NCBI RefSeq assembly: GCF_014195545.1
Contig: NZ_JACIBX010000023.1
Coordinates: 1-35,171 of the forward strand
Direction: 5' to 3'
DNA from: Limimaricola variabilis
GTDB lineage: Bacteria; Pseudomonadota; Alphaproteobacteria; Rhodobacterales; Rhodobacteraceae
Length of the DNA: 35,171 nt
Shown: positions 23,944 through 31,688 of the stretch, in pieces
Layout: each line of letters starts with the position of its first letter
How positions within the stretch are numbered: position 1 is the first letter of the stretch
Position numbers and translations under genes: made by a program
The notes under the pieces: generated by a model
Databases searched by the model: none
What the model saw: only the letters and a program-made list of their open reading frames with translations
Told to the model about the DNA's origin: nothing

Positions 23944-24180
23944 GTGGTCTCCTCCCTGGATTATCGGTCGACCCGCCGGGAACCTCCTCCGCTCCTGCTG
24001 GCCGCCACACCTTCCGGTGCCTTGCAAGTATCGACGCAATGGTGAAAACCGAGCAACAAATGCTTGGCGGGCCGCCAGTTTCCTGTAAATTTCTGAACAT
24101 GGCGCGCCGAAAACCAGTCAACAATTTCTCTCGCGCGCGCAGCATCGGCGCGGCACCGACGGCGCGTATCGGGGGGCTTC
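23944..24180. promoter_or_regulatory. Divergent control region with TTGCAA-type and GC palindromes
   Basis: The 237-base region separates the importer operon from the XRE regulator. CTTGCAAG at 24021-24028 is a perfect 8-base palindrome with a TTGCAA core. This resembles the TTTGCAAA-type sites bound by RamB, a related acetate regulator in actinobacteria. TGGCGG/CCGCCA at 24065-24077 is a perfect 13-base inverted repeat. Either could be the operator for the XRE protein. No convincing -35/-10 pair was found; a local AT-rich stretch (24085-24095) could hold one. Confidence 0.4.
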
Positions 24181-25503
24181 ATGGGGCTTGAGAGGCGCGG
24201 TGCGCGGCTCGCCGGGGCGCGGATCCGGGCGCGGCGGCTCGATCTCGGGCTGGCGCAGACCGCGCTGGCGCAGCAGGTCGGGATCTCGGCCTCCTACCTC
24301 AACCTGATCGAACATGACCGGCGCCGGATCGGGGGCCGGTTGCTCAACGCCATCGCCCGCGTGCTCGATCTCGATCCGGCGCAGATTGCCCAAGGCGCCG
24401 ACGGCGCGCTGGTAGGTCGCCTCGAGGCGGCGGCGGCGCAGCACGACGTGCCCTTGGCCGATGCCGAGGTGCTGGCCGGGCGGTTTCCCGGCTGGGCCGG
24501 GCTGATCGCGGCGCAGGCGGCGCGGATCGAGACGCTGGAGGCGCAGGTCGCGGGGCTGAGCGACCGGCTGGCGCATGATCCCGAGCTGTCGGCCTCGCTG
24601 CATCAGGTGATCACCGCCGCCACCGCGATCCGTTCCACCGCCTCCATCCTTACGGGCGGCGAGGCGCTCGACCGCGACTGGCAGGCCCGGTTCCACCGAA
24701 ACATCCATGCCGAGAGCTTGCGGCTGGCCGAGAGCAGCCGCAGGCTCGCAGGTTTTCTCGAGGCCCCCGGCACCAGCGACGCGGCGCTGACACCGCTCGA
24801 CCGGGTCGAGCGGTTCCTCGACCGCATGGGCCACCACGTCGCCGCGCTAGAGGGGCCCAACCCGGCGCTGTCGCCGGAGGAGGTCGCGATGGGCGCGCCC
24901 GACCTCGACCCGGCAGCGCGCGAGGTGCTGCGCCGCTGGCTGGTGACCTACCGCGCGGATGCGCAGGCATTGCCGCTCGAGCAGGTGGCGCAGGCCTGGC
25001 GCGAAGCTGCGGATCCGCTGGGGGTCGCGGCGCGACTCGGCTGTGATTTGCCGCGGTTACTGCGTCGGCTGGCGACCCTGCCACCGGGTGCCGGGCCGGC
25101 GCAGGTCGGCTTCGTGGCCTGCGACGCAGGCGGCGCGCTGGGTCCGCGCCGGGCGCTCGACGGTCTGACCCTGTCGCGCGGCGCGGCCGCCTGTCCGCTC
25201 TGGCCGCTCTACGAGGCGCTGTCGCAGCCGGGACGCGCCCTGCGGGTGCGCGCGGCGATGCCGGGCGAGAGCGGCGCGGTGGTGCTGTGCCACGCCGTTG
25301 GTTGGATCGAGACGGGGCCGGATTGGGCCGGGCCCGCGCGGCCGCGCGCAGCGATGCTGATGCTGCGCGAGGAGGGCGGGGCGGAGACCTCCGGCGCCGT
25401 GCCGAGACGCGAGGTCGGCCCCGGCTGCCGGCTCTGCCCGCGTGACGCTTGCCCGGCGCGGCGCGAGCCGCCGTTGGTGCCGGTACGGTCCGATGCGCTT
25501 TGA
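24181..25503 (+). CDS. XRE family regulator of the short-chain fatty acyl type
   Basis: This 440-residue protein starts with an XRE helix-turn-helix (about 8-66: RRLDLGLAQTALAQQVGISA, then SYLNLIEHDRRRIGG). A long alpha-helical middle follows. The C-terminal domain ends in a cysteine cluster (GCRLCPRDACPARREPP, C at about 417, 420 and 425), the hallmark of the short-chain fatty acyl regulator family, which includes RamB-like proteins. These regulators control acetate, propionate or glyoxylate-related genes in response to acyl-CoA. The ATG at 24181 has GGGGGG upstream. It is divergent from the importer-acs operon, its likely target. Confidence 0.88.
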   Translation: MGLERRGARLAGARIRARRLDLGLAQTALAQQVGISASYLNLIEHDRRRIGGRLLNAIARVLDLDPAQIAQGADGALVGRLEAAAAQHDVPLADAEVLAGRFPGWAGLIAAQAARIETLEAQVAGLSDRLAHDPELSASLHQVITAATAIRSTASILTGGEALDRDWQARFHRNIHAESLRLAESSRRLAGFLEAPGTSDAALTPLDRVERFLDRMGHHVAALEGPNPALSPEEVAMGAPDLDPAAREVLRRWLVTYRADAQALPLEQVAQAWREAADPLGVAARLGCDLPRLLRRLATLPPGAGPAQVGFVACDAGGALGPRRALDGLTLSRGAAACPLWPLYEALSQPGRALRVRAAMPGESGAVVLCHAVGWIETGPDWAGPARPRAAMLMLREEGGAETSGAVPRREVGPGCRLCPRDACPARREPPLVPVRSDAL

Positions 25504-25542
25504 CAGTATCGCGCGGCGCGGCGATAGTGACGTCGCGGCCGT

Positions 25543-25562
25543 GGCTCCCGGGGGAGGGAGCC
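25543..25562 (+). terminator. Hairpin after the XRE regulator gene
   Basis: GGCTCCC (25543-25549) and GGGAGCC (25556-25562) form a perfect 7-base-pair stem with a GGGGGA loop. It lies 40 bases after the regulator stop and just before the ribosome binding site of the receiver gene. A weaker repeat (TATCGC/GCGATA, 25507-25526) precedes it. Confidence 0.5.
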
Positions 25563-25578
25563 GGCGGAGGAGGAACGG

Positions 25579-25947
25579 ATGGCCAGACGTGTCCTGCTGA
25601 TCGAGGACGAGCCGAACATCATCGAGGCGGTCAGCTTCATCCTGTCGCGAGCCGGCTGGACGGTGCACACCCATTCCGACGGCGCCAGCGCGGTCGAACG
25701 GGTGCGTGCGCATCCGCCTGAACTGGTGATCCTCGACGCGATGCTGCCGGGGCGGTCGGGCTTCGATATTCTGCAGGAACTGCGCCAGGATGCGGCCACC
25801 CGCGACCTGCCGGTGATGATGCTGACCGCGCGCGGTCAGGCACGTGACCGCGAGCTCGCCCTGAGCCTGGGCGCGACCCATTTCATGACCAAGCCCTTCT
25901 CCAACGCCGAAGTGCTCGACCGGGTGCGGGATCTTGCCGGGGGCTGA
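25579..25947 (+). CDS. Single-domain response regulator
   Basis: This 122-residue protein is a receiver domain only. It has the acidic pair E9/D10 (VLLIEDEP), phosphate acceptor D53 in VILDAMLPGRSG, the switch threonine in MLTARGQ, and the conserved lysine in FMTKPFS. There is no DNA-binding or enzymatic output domain. A strong ribosome binding site (AGGAGGAA) precedes the ATG. It is the first gene of a unit with a small membrane protein and the transporter/kinase fusion, so it is the likely partner of that kinase. Signal output must go through protein contact or a phosphorelay. Confidence 0.93.
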   Translation: MARRVLLIEDEPNIIEAVSFILSRAGWTVHTHSDGASAVERVRAHPPELVILDAMLPGRSGFDILQELRQDAATRDLPVMMLTARGQARDRELALSLGATHFMTKPFSNAEVLDRVRDLAGG

Positions 25948-26188
25948 GCCGCCATCGCGCCGGCCGGTCTTTCTGGCCCGGGCCTCCTACCGACGTCGAC
26001 GGCTCCACGACGCGGCGCGCCTGGTGCCCTATGTGGCAGGGTTCCTATGGGGGTTGCCGCTGCTGTGGCCGCGCGGCGAGACGCCGCTATCGCTGGTGTT
26101 GGTCTATCTCTTCGCCACATGGGCGCTGAGCCTGGTAGGGGCCTGGCTGCTGGCGCGCGCCCTGCGGCGGGCCGGGCCGGAGGACTGA
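25934..26188 (+). CDS. Small membrane protein upstream of the transporter/kinase gene
   Basis: This reading frame of 84 residues starts with a TTG at 25934 that overlaps the receiver gene by 14 bases; no in-frame ATG gives a sensible alternative. It has a basic N-terminus (ARASYRRRRLHDAARL) and two hydrophobic helices (about 31-45 and 51-75, the latter LSLVLVYLFATWALSLVGAW), ending in AGPED. The stop abuts the ATG of the transporter/kinase gene. Small two-helix proteins often precede solute:sodium symporter genes (for example DUF4212 or YjcH next to ActP), so an accessory subunit is plausible. The family is not recognised with certainty. Confidence 0.75.
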   Translation: MPGAEPPSRRPVFLARASYRRRRLHDAARLVPYVAGFLWGLPLLWPRGETPLSLVLVYLFATWALSLVGAWLLARALRRAGPED

Positions 26189-28876
26189 ATGCTGGGCTTC
26201 AACGGCCTGATCGGCATCGCGCTGGTCTATGTGGTGTTCCTGTTCGGCGTCGCCTTCGCGGCCGAGCGGCGCGCCGCCACGGGACGCGATGGCTGGCTGC
26301 GCAGCCCTTGGACCTACACGCTGTCGCTGTCGATCTACTGCACCGCCTGGACCTTCTACGGCGCGGTCGGCTACGCGGCGCGCTCAGGCCTCGAATATCT
26401 GACCATCTATCTCGGTCCGAGCCTGGTCATGCTGGGCTGGTGGTGGCTCCTGCGCAAGCTGGTGCGGGTGGGCCGCGCGCAACGGATCACCTCGATCGCC
26501 GACCTGATCTCCTCGCGCTATGGCAAGTCGACGCTCTTGGGCGTGATCGTCACGCTCCTCGCCGTGGTCGGCGTCACGCCCTACATCGCGCTGCAGCTGC
26601 AATCCATCGCCCAGTCGCTCGAGGTTTTCGCCCGGCCCGGCGCCGGAGGCTCGCCCGATGGCGGGGCCGTGGCACTCTGGTCGGCGGCCGGGCTGGCGCT
26701 CTTCACGATCCTGTTCGGCACCCGTAACCTCGACGCCAATGAACGCCACCACGGGATCGTCATGGCCATCGCGGTCGAGGCGGTGGTCAAGCTCGGCGCG
26801 CTGCTGGCGATCGGTGTCTTCGTGGTGTGGGAGCTGGGCGGTGGCCCGGCCGAGATGCTGGCGCGGATCGACGCCTCGCCCATCGCCGCTTGGGAGCAGT
26901 CCGGTGGGCGCTGGATCGGCTTCACCCTGCTGTCGGCGGCGGCGCTGCTGTGCCTGCCGCGCATGTTTCAGGTGCTGGTGGTCGAGAATGCTGACGAGGC
27001 GCATCTTGGGACCGCCAGCTGGGCCTTTCCCCTCTACCTGCTCCTGATGAGCCTGTTCGTCGTGCCGATCGCGGTGATGGGGCTGGAGCGCCTGCCCACC
27101 GGCAACCCGGACATGTTCGTCCTCACCCTGCCACTGTCCGAGGGGCGCGACGGTCTGGCGGCCTGGGCGTTCCTGGGCGGCTTCTCCTCGGCCGCCTCGA
27201 TGGTGATGGTGGCCACGATCGCGCTCGCGACCATGGTGTCGAACCACATCGTCGTGCCGCTATGGCTGCGGGCGCGAGTGCCGGGCGCGGTGATGTCGGG
27301 CGACGTGCGAGCGGTGGTGCTGACGGCGCGCCGGGTCTCGATCATCGGCGTGCTGGGCTTCGGCTATCTCTATTTCCGCCTGTCGGGCGGCGGTACCGCG
27401 CTGGCGGCGATCGGGCTCGTGGCCTTCGTCGGCGTGGTGCAGGTGCTTCCGGCGCTGCTGGGTGGGCTGTTCTGGCGCGGGGCCACCCGCTCCGGCGCGG
27501 CGGCGGGGCTGGTGATCGGCTTCGCGGTCTGGCTGTGGACCATGTTCCTGCCCAGCGTCGGCGGCGGCGGGGCGATCTCGGCGCAGGTGCTGGCGGAGGG
27601 GCCGTTCGGATTGGAGTGGCTGCGGCCGCAGGCGCTGCTGGGCACCGGCGGGCTCGACCCGGTGCTGCACGCGGCATTGTGGTCTCTGGCGCTCAACGCG
27701 GGCGCCTTCGTCGCGGTGTCGCTGATGAGCTTTCCCGGCCCGGTGGAGCGGCTTCAAGGCGCGCAGTTCGTCGGCGTGTTCGATCAGTCCGGCGGCCCGG
27801 GCCCATGGTCGCGCGGCGGGGCCGATGCCGAGACGCTTCTGGTGATGGCGCAGCGGATCCTTGGCGCCACCGAGGCACAGGCGATCTTTGCCCGCGCGGC
27901 GCGGGTCCAAGGCCGCCCCGGCGCGTTGCCTGAGGTGACGCCCGACTTCATTCGCGGTCTCGAGCGCGAGCTCGCAGGCTCGGTCGGGGCGGCCACCGCG
28001 CATGCCATGATCGGCCAGCTGACAGGCGGCGTCAGCGTTACCGTCGAAGAGCTGATCGCCGTGGCCGACGAGACCGCGCAGATCGTCGAATATTCCGGTC
28101 GGCTGGAGCAGAAATCGGCCGAGCTGGAACGGACCGCGCTGGCGCTGCGCGACGCCAACGCCCAGCTCACCGCGCTGTCGGTCCAGAAGGACGGCTTTCT
28201 CAGCCAGGTGAGCCATGAGTTGCGCACCCCGATGACCTCGATCCGCGCCTTTGCGGAAATCCTGCGCGAGGGCGGGCTCAAGGAAGAGGAGCGGCACCGC
28301 TTCGCGTCGATCATCGGCGACGAGGCGGCGCGGCTGACACGGCTGCTTGACGATCTGCTCGACCTGTCGGTGCTCGAAGCGGGTCAGGGCCGGCTGGATT
28401 GGCGGCGGGTCGAGCTCGGCAAGGTGATCGACCGGGCGCTGGCCGCGGCGCTGGTCGAGCCCGAGGCGCTGCGGCTGGTGCGCGATCGCGCGGCCGAGGC
28501 GGTCGAGATAGAGACCGACCCGGACCGGCTGGCGCAGGTTTTCATCAACCTCGTCACAAATGCCCGCAAATACTGCGACGCACCGCGTCCCGAGCTGCGG
28601 ATCGAATGGCGGCCCGATCTCAACGCCGTCGACTTCATCGACAACGGCTCCGGCATCCCGGCAGAGCAGGGCCGGGTGATCTTCGAGAAATTCTCGCGGC
28701 TGGGCGATCCGCACAAGTCCGGGGGCGCCGGGCTGGGGCTCGCGATCTGCCGCGAGATCATGACCCGCCTGGGCGGCGCCATTCGGCACCTGCCGGGCTC
28801 GGGCGGCACGACTTTCCGGGTCGAACTGCCGCGCGCCGACATGGCGTTAGCGATTGCGCAACCGGCATCTGGCTAG
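26189..28876 (+). CDS. CrbS-like sodium:solute symporter/histidine kinase fusion
   Basis: This 895-residue protein joins an SLC5-type sodium:solute symporter (about 1-520, about 13 membrane helices; DAN and similar motifs in LFGTRNLDANERHHGIVMAI) to a STAC-like helical domain (about 530-625). A coiled linker (LEQKSAELERTALALRDANA) follows, then a HisKA domain with H676 in SQVSHELRTPMTSI and an ATPase domain (NLVTNARKY, DNGSGIP, GGAGLGLAIC). It has no PAS domain that I can see. CrbS proteins of this layout control acs in gammaproteobacteria. Here acs, an importer and a short-chain acyl regulator lie next door. Its partner is probably the receiver protein at 25579-25947. Confidence 0.92.
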   Translation: MLGFNGLIGIALVYVVFLFGVAFAAERRAATGRDGWLRSPWTYTLSLSIYCTAWTFYGAVGYAARSGLEYLTIYLGPSLVMLGWWWLLRKLVRVGRAQRITSIADLISSRYGKSTLLGVIVTLLAVVGVTPYIALQLQSIAQSLEVFARPGAGGSPDGGAVALWSAAGLALFTILFGTRNLDANERHHGIVMAIAVEAVVKLGALLAIGVFVVWELGGGPAEMLARIDASPIAAWEQSGGRWIGFTLLSAAALLCLPRMFQVLVVENADEAHLGTASWAFPLYLLLMSLFVVPIAVMGLERLPTGNPDMFVLTLPLSEGRDGLAAWAFLGGFSSAASMVMVATIALATMVSNHIVVPLWLRARVPGAVMSGDVRAVVLTARRVSIIGVLGFGYLYFRLSGGGTALAAIGLVAFVGVVQVLPALLGGLFWRGATRSGAAAGLVIGFAVWLWTMFLPSVGGGGAISAQVLAEGPFGLEWLRPQALLGTGGLDPVLHAALWSLALNAGAFVAVSLMSFPGPVERLQGAQFVGVFDQSGGPGPWSRGGADAETLLVMAQRILGATEAQAIFARAARVQGRPGALPEVTPDFIRGLERELAGSVGAATAHAMIGQLTGGVSVTVEELIAVADETAQIVEYSGRLEQKSAELERTALALRDANAQLTALSVQKDGFLSQVSHELRTPMTSIRAFAEILREGGLKEEERHRFASIIGDEAARLTRLLDDLLDLSVLEAGQGRLDWRRVELGKVIDRALAAALVEPEALRLVRDRAAEAVEIETDPDRLAQVFINLVTNARKYCDAPRPELRIEWRPDLNAVDFIDNGSGIPAEQGRVIFEKFSRLGDPHKSGGAGLGLAICREIMTRLGGAIRHLPGSGGTTFRVELPRADMALAIAQPASG

Positions 28877-28930
28877 ATCCGGGATCGGGACGGGCCGTCT
28901 TGGCCGCCGCGACGGGACAGGATGACCGCG

Positions 28931-29902
28931 ATGACCCAGGAGCATTTGCTGCGCCGCCTGCTGGGCGGCGAGACGCGCCGCGCCGCGCCGCGCTTTCCGG
29001 GCGGCCCGGAGCGGCTGGCCCTGGCCCGCGCGGCGCAGGAAACGATTGGCCTGCCGCTCGGCATCCGAGGCCTGCAGCGGAAGCGCCGCGACCGCGAGGC
29101 GCTGGTCGCCGACCTGGATTCCAACGCGTTGCTGGTCGCCATTGGGCCGGGCGGCGCGGCCGCGGGACTGGCGGCGATCGAGCCGCAGCTCCGCGCGGCG
29201 GTGGTCGAGGCCCAGACGCTCGGTGCGCCGCGCGTCTCTCCGGCGCCATCGCAGCCGATCACCGGAACCGAGGCGGCGATGATGGCGCCGTTTTTGCGGG
29301 GGCTGCTCGACCGGCTGGCGACGCTTGAGGAAGACGAGCCGGCCCGTCCGCGCGAGCTTCGGCCGGGTGCCCGGCTCTCGGACGCGCGCGCGGCCGGGCT
29401 GCTCCTGCCGGAAGCGGAGTACGATCTGTTGTCTTTCGATCTGGAAATCGGCCCCGGAAGCGGACGCTATGGGGGGCTGATGCTGGCGCTGGCACGGCCT
29501 GTCGTCCCGCTCACCGAGGCGCCGCAGGTTCGCTGGGCGGAGGCGCTGCGCGGCGCCGTGTTGCAGGCGCCGGCGGAGCTGCATGTGGTGCTGCACCGGA
29601 TGCAGGTGCCTGCCGCCGAAATCGGCAGCTTCGCGATCGGTGAAAAGGTGCCGCTGCCCGGCGTCGACCTGACCGCGGTCGCGTTGGAGGACGGGCAGGG
29701 GCACCGGATCGCCTCGGTCCGGCTGGGTCAGCAGGCGGGACTTCGGGCGATACGGCTCGCCGCGCCCGAAATTCGGCCTTCGTCACCGATCGAGATACCG
29801 TCCCGACCGGGGGGCGACGCGGTTCAGTCGGCGCCAGGTTCGTCGTCTTCGGGTGGCTCGCGCAGCGCTTCGAGCTGCGGCCGCAGCCGCTCGAGATCGT
29901 AG
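28931..29902 (+). CDS. FliM/FliN C-terminal (SpoA) domain protein
   Basis: The protein is 323 residues from the ATG at 28931, where GGGACAGG is 9 bases away; an ATG at 28922 would add three residues. The N-terminal part starts MTQEHLLRRLLGG, a layout common in FliM-like proteins of this group. The SpoA domain lies at about 210-275 (AEIGSFAIGEKVPLPGVDLT, then HRIASVRLGQQAGLRAIRLA). SpoA domains build the flagellar switch and type III secretion rings. No flagellar gene is nearby. The last about 45 residues are serine/arginine-rich and overlap the TIGR01244-type gene on the other strand by 79 bases. Its role here is unknown. Confidence 0.78.
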   Translation: MTQEHLLRRLLGGETRRAAPRFPGGPERLALARAAQETIGLPLGIRGLQRKRRDREALVADLDSNALLVAIGPGGAAAGLAAIEPQLRAAVVEAQTLGAPRVSPAPSQPITGTEAAMMAPFLRGLLDRLATLEEDEPARPRELRPGARLSDARAAGLLLPEAEYDLLSFDLEIGPGSGRYGGLMLALARPVVPLTEAPQVRWAEALRGAVLQAPAELHVVLHRMQVPAAEIGSFAIGEKVPLPGVDLTAVALEDGQGHRIASVRLGQQAGLRAIRLAAPEIRPSSPIEIPSRPGGDAVQSAPGSSSSGGSRSASSCGRSRSRS

Positions 29903-30276
29903 CCGGCCTTGGCGGTGGCGGCGATGATGTCGTCGGTCTCCATCCGGCCGACCTGGCCCAGCGACCAGACGATCGAGGAGCGGGTGCCGGAGGCGCAATA
30001 GGCCAGCACAGGGCCGTCCGAGGCCTCGAGCACCTGCATCTGGCGGTCCACCGTCTCGCGGTTCAGGCCCTGATGCGTCACCGAATTGACCGCGAAGCGC
30101 AGCCCGGCGGCCTCCGCGGCGATGCGCAGCGTTTCGGCCGAAAGCTCGCTGGGCACCTCCTCGTCGGGACGGTTGCACAGCACGGTGGTGAAGCCGGCTT
30201 CGGCGATGGCGGGAACGTCATCCGGCGCGATCTGCGGGCTGACGGCGTAGTCGGGGCTGATGCGGCGAATATCCAT
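29824..30276 (-). CDS. TIGR01244 family phosphatase/sulfurtransferase-like protein
   Basis: This 150-residue protein has a dual-specificity-phosphatase-like fold, with VSPQIAPDDVPAIAEAGFTT, VLCNRPDEE, and the CxxGxRS active-site loop (AYCASGTRSS; cysteine near residue 94). Relatives are stand-alone proteins or domains fused to beta-lactamase-like hydrolases, linked to sulfide oxidation in some species (Blh). Its catalytic activity, thiol transfer or dephosphorylation, cannot be told from sequence. The ATG at 30276 has only a weak ribosome binding site (AGGCT). The 3' end overlaps the SpoA gene by 79 bases. Confidence 0.88.
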   Translation of the reverse strand: MDIRRISPDYAVSPQIAPDDVPAIAEAGFTTVLCNRPDEEVPSELSAETLRIAAEAAGLRFAVNSVTHQGLNRETVDRQMQVLEASDGPVLAYCASGTRSSIVWSLGQVGRMETDDIIAATAKAGYDLERLRPQLEALREPPEDDEPGAD

Positions 30277-30422
30277 GGCCGATGATTAGCCTGCGGCTTC
30301 GCGCGCGTAAAGCGGCGTTGCGCGGCGGTCAACGATCTCTCCTCATGGCTGCGCCGGGCCTTGCGCCGGGGCCGCGCGGCGCCGATCATGGTCCCGCAGG
30401 GGCAGCGTGCAAGGGGATGGCG

Positions 30423-31688
30423 ATGGAGGACGGGCCGGTCAGGACGCGGATCGCGGACGGGATCGTCGAAGTGACGCTCGACCACAGGCCCGGCAACGCG
30501 CTCGGCGCCGCGACCCGCAGCGCGCTCTCCGCCGCGCTGGACCGGATCGAGGCGGATATCTCAGCTTCCGGTGGCCAGGACACGCCGCGCGGTGTGGTGC
30601 TGGCCGCGGAAAACGGCGTGTTCTCAGTCGGTCTCGACCTGCGCGAGCTCGATGCTGCGAGCGACGCCCCTCACTTGCACCGGATCTGCCGCAGGATCGA
30701 GCGACTGCCCGTTCCGGTGGTGGCGGCGCTTTCGGGCAGCGCGATTGGCGGCGGCGCCGAGTTGGCGCTCGCGGCGCATTACCGGCTCGCCGCGCCCGGC
30801 GCGCGGTTCGGGCTGCCCGACATCGTGCTCGGCCTGCCGCCCGGCGCCGGCGGCGGCCAACGTCTCGCGGCGCTCTGCGGTGCCGAGGCAGCGCTCGACC
30901 TGCTGCTGAGCGGCCGTTCGGTGACGGCCGAGGCGGCGCGCGGGGCCGGGGCGATCGACGGCGTGGTCGGCGAAGATCCGGTTGCGGCCGCGCATGAACT
31001 GGCCGCCCAACTCGCCGGGGCCGGAATCCGGCCCCGTCCGGTCGCCGGGCGGCGCGAACACATGGCGGACGGGGTCGGCTGGCTCGACGCGCTGCGCCGA
31101 CGCAGGCGGGCGCTGCACGACGCGCCGTTGCGCAGCGCGGCGCGGGTGATCGACTGCATCGAAGCGGCGCTGTTGCTGCCCGCGGGCTCGGCGCTGCGCT
31201 TCGAGCGGACGGCGCATCGCGACGCCCTCGCCGATCCGCAATTCGCGGCATTGCGCCACGTCTATTTCGCGGAGCGCCGCGTCACGGGAACCTTGCTGGA
31301 GCGCGGGCCGGAGGGGCCGGTTCCGACCGCGCAGGGGCGCGGGCTTCTGGCCGCACTGGCGCGCGGCAGCGAAGGCAGGACCGGCGAGCGGCTTCGGGCC
31401 GCTCTGCTGGCGCAGGGCGCGCGGCTGCTGGCGGCGGGCCGGGTGGCGCGCAGCGCGGATCTCGACGCGCTGGCGGTGCACGGGCTGGGCTGGTCCCGCC
31501 TCTCGGGCGGCCCCTTCCACGAATCGAGGGTGCTCGGCATCGCATCGCTGGTGGCGCGGATGCAGGGATGGGCCGACGAAGACCCGGTCTTCGAGGTAAC
31601 GCCGCTGCTGCGCGCGGCGGCGCAGGCCGATGGTGATCTCGACGCGGCGCTCAGGCGCGGCCGCGTGCCCGAGGTCAGGACAGGATGA
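30423..31688 (+). CDS. Enoyl-CoA hydratase/isomerase family protein, FadB/FadJ-like but lacking the NAD-binding domain
   Basis: This 421-residue protein starts with a crotonase domain (1-195): oxyanion-hole segments FSVGLDLREL and SGSAIGGGAEL with catalytic E113 present, but D133 in FGLPDIVLG where hydratases have glutamate. Residues about 205-287 match the linker helices of FadB/FadJ (VIDCIEAALLLPAG, ALRHVYFAERR). The expected Rossmann NAD-binding domain (GxGxMG) and first dehydrogenase helical domain are missing, replaced by about 25 residues. The end (about 320-400) matches the last helical repeat of the dehydrogenase part (RVARSADLDALAVHGLGWSR, then LSGGPF). The ATG at 30423 has AAGGGG 6 bases away. 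An isomerase, lyase or scaffold role is more likely than full beta-oxidation. Confidence 0.88.
   Translation: MEDGPVRTRIADGIVEVTLDHRPGNALGAATRSALSAALDRIEADISASGGQDTPRGVVLAAENGVFSVGLDLRELDAASDAPHLHRICRRIERLPVPVVAALSGSAIGGGAELALAAHYRLAAPGARFGLPDIVLGLPPGAGGGQRLAALCGAEAALDLLLSGRSVTAEAARGAGAIDGVVGEDPVAAAHELAAQLAGAGIRPRPVAGRREHMADGVGWLDALRRRRRALHDAPLRSAARVIDCIEAALLLPAGSALRFERTAHRDALADPQFAALRHVYFAERRVTGTLLERGPEGPVPTAQGRGLLAALARGSEGRTGERLRAALLAQGARLLAAGRVARSADLDALAVHGLGWSRLSGGPFHESRVLGIASLVARMQGWADEDPVFEVTPLLRAAAQADGDLDAALRRGRVPEVRTG

Noticed and set aside
23979-23983. GGAAC before the importer operon as an EcfG site
   Set aside because: No C/G-GTT box 16-17 bases downstream on that strand.
27260-28789. 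Long minus-strand frame opposite the transporter/kinase gene
   Set aside because: Antisense shadow of a clear multi-domain protein; no motif found.
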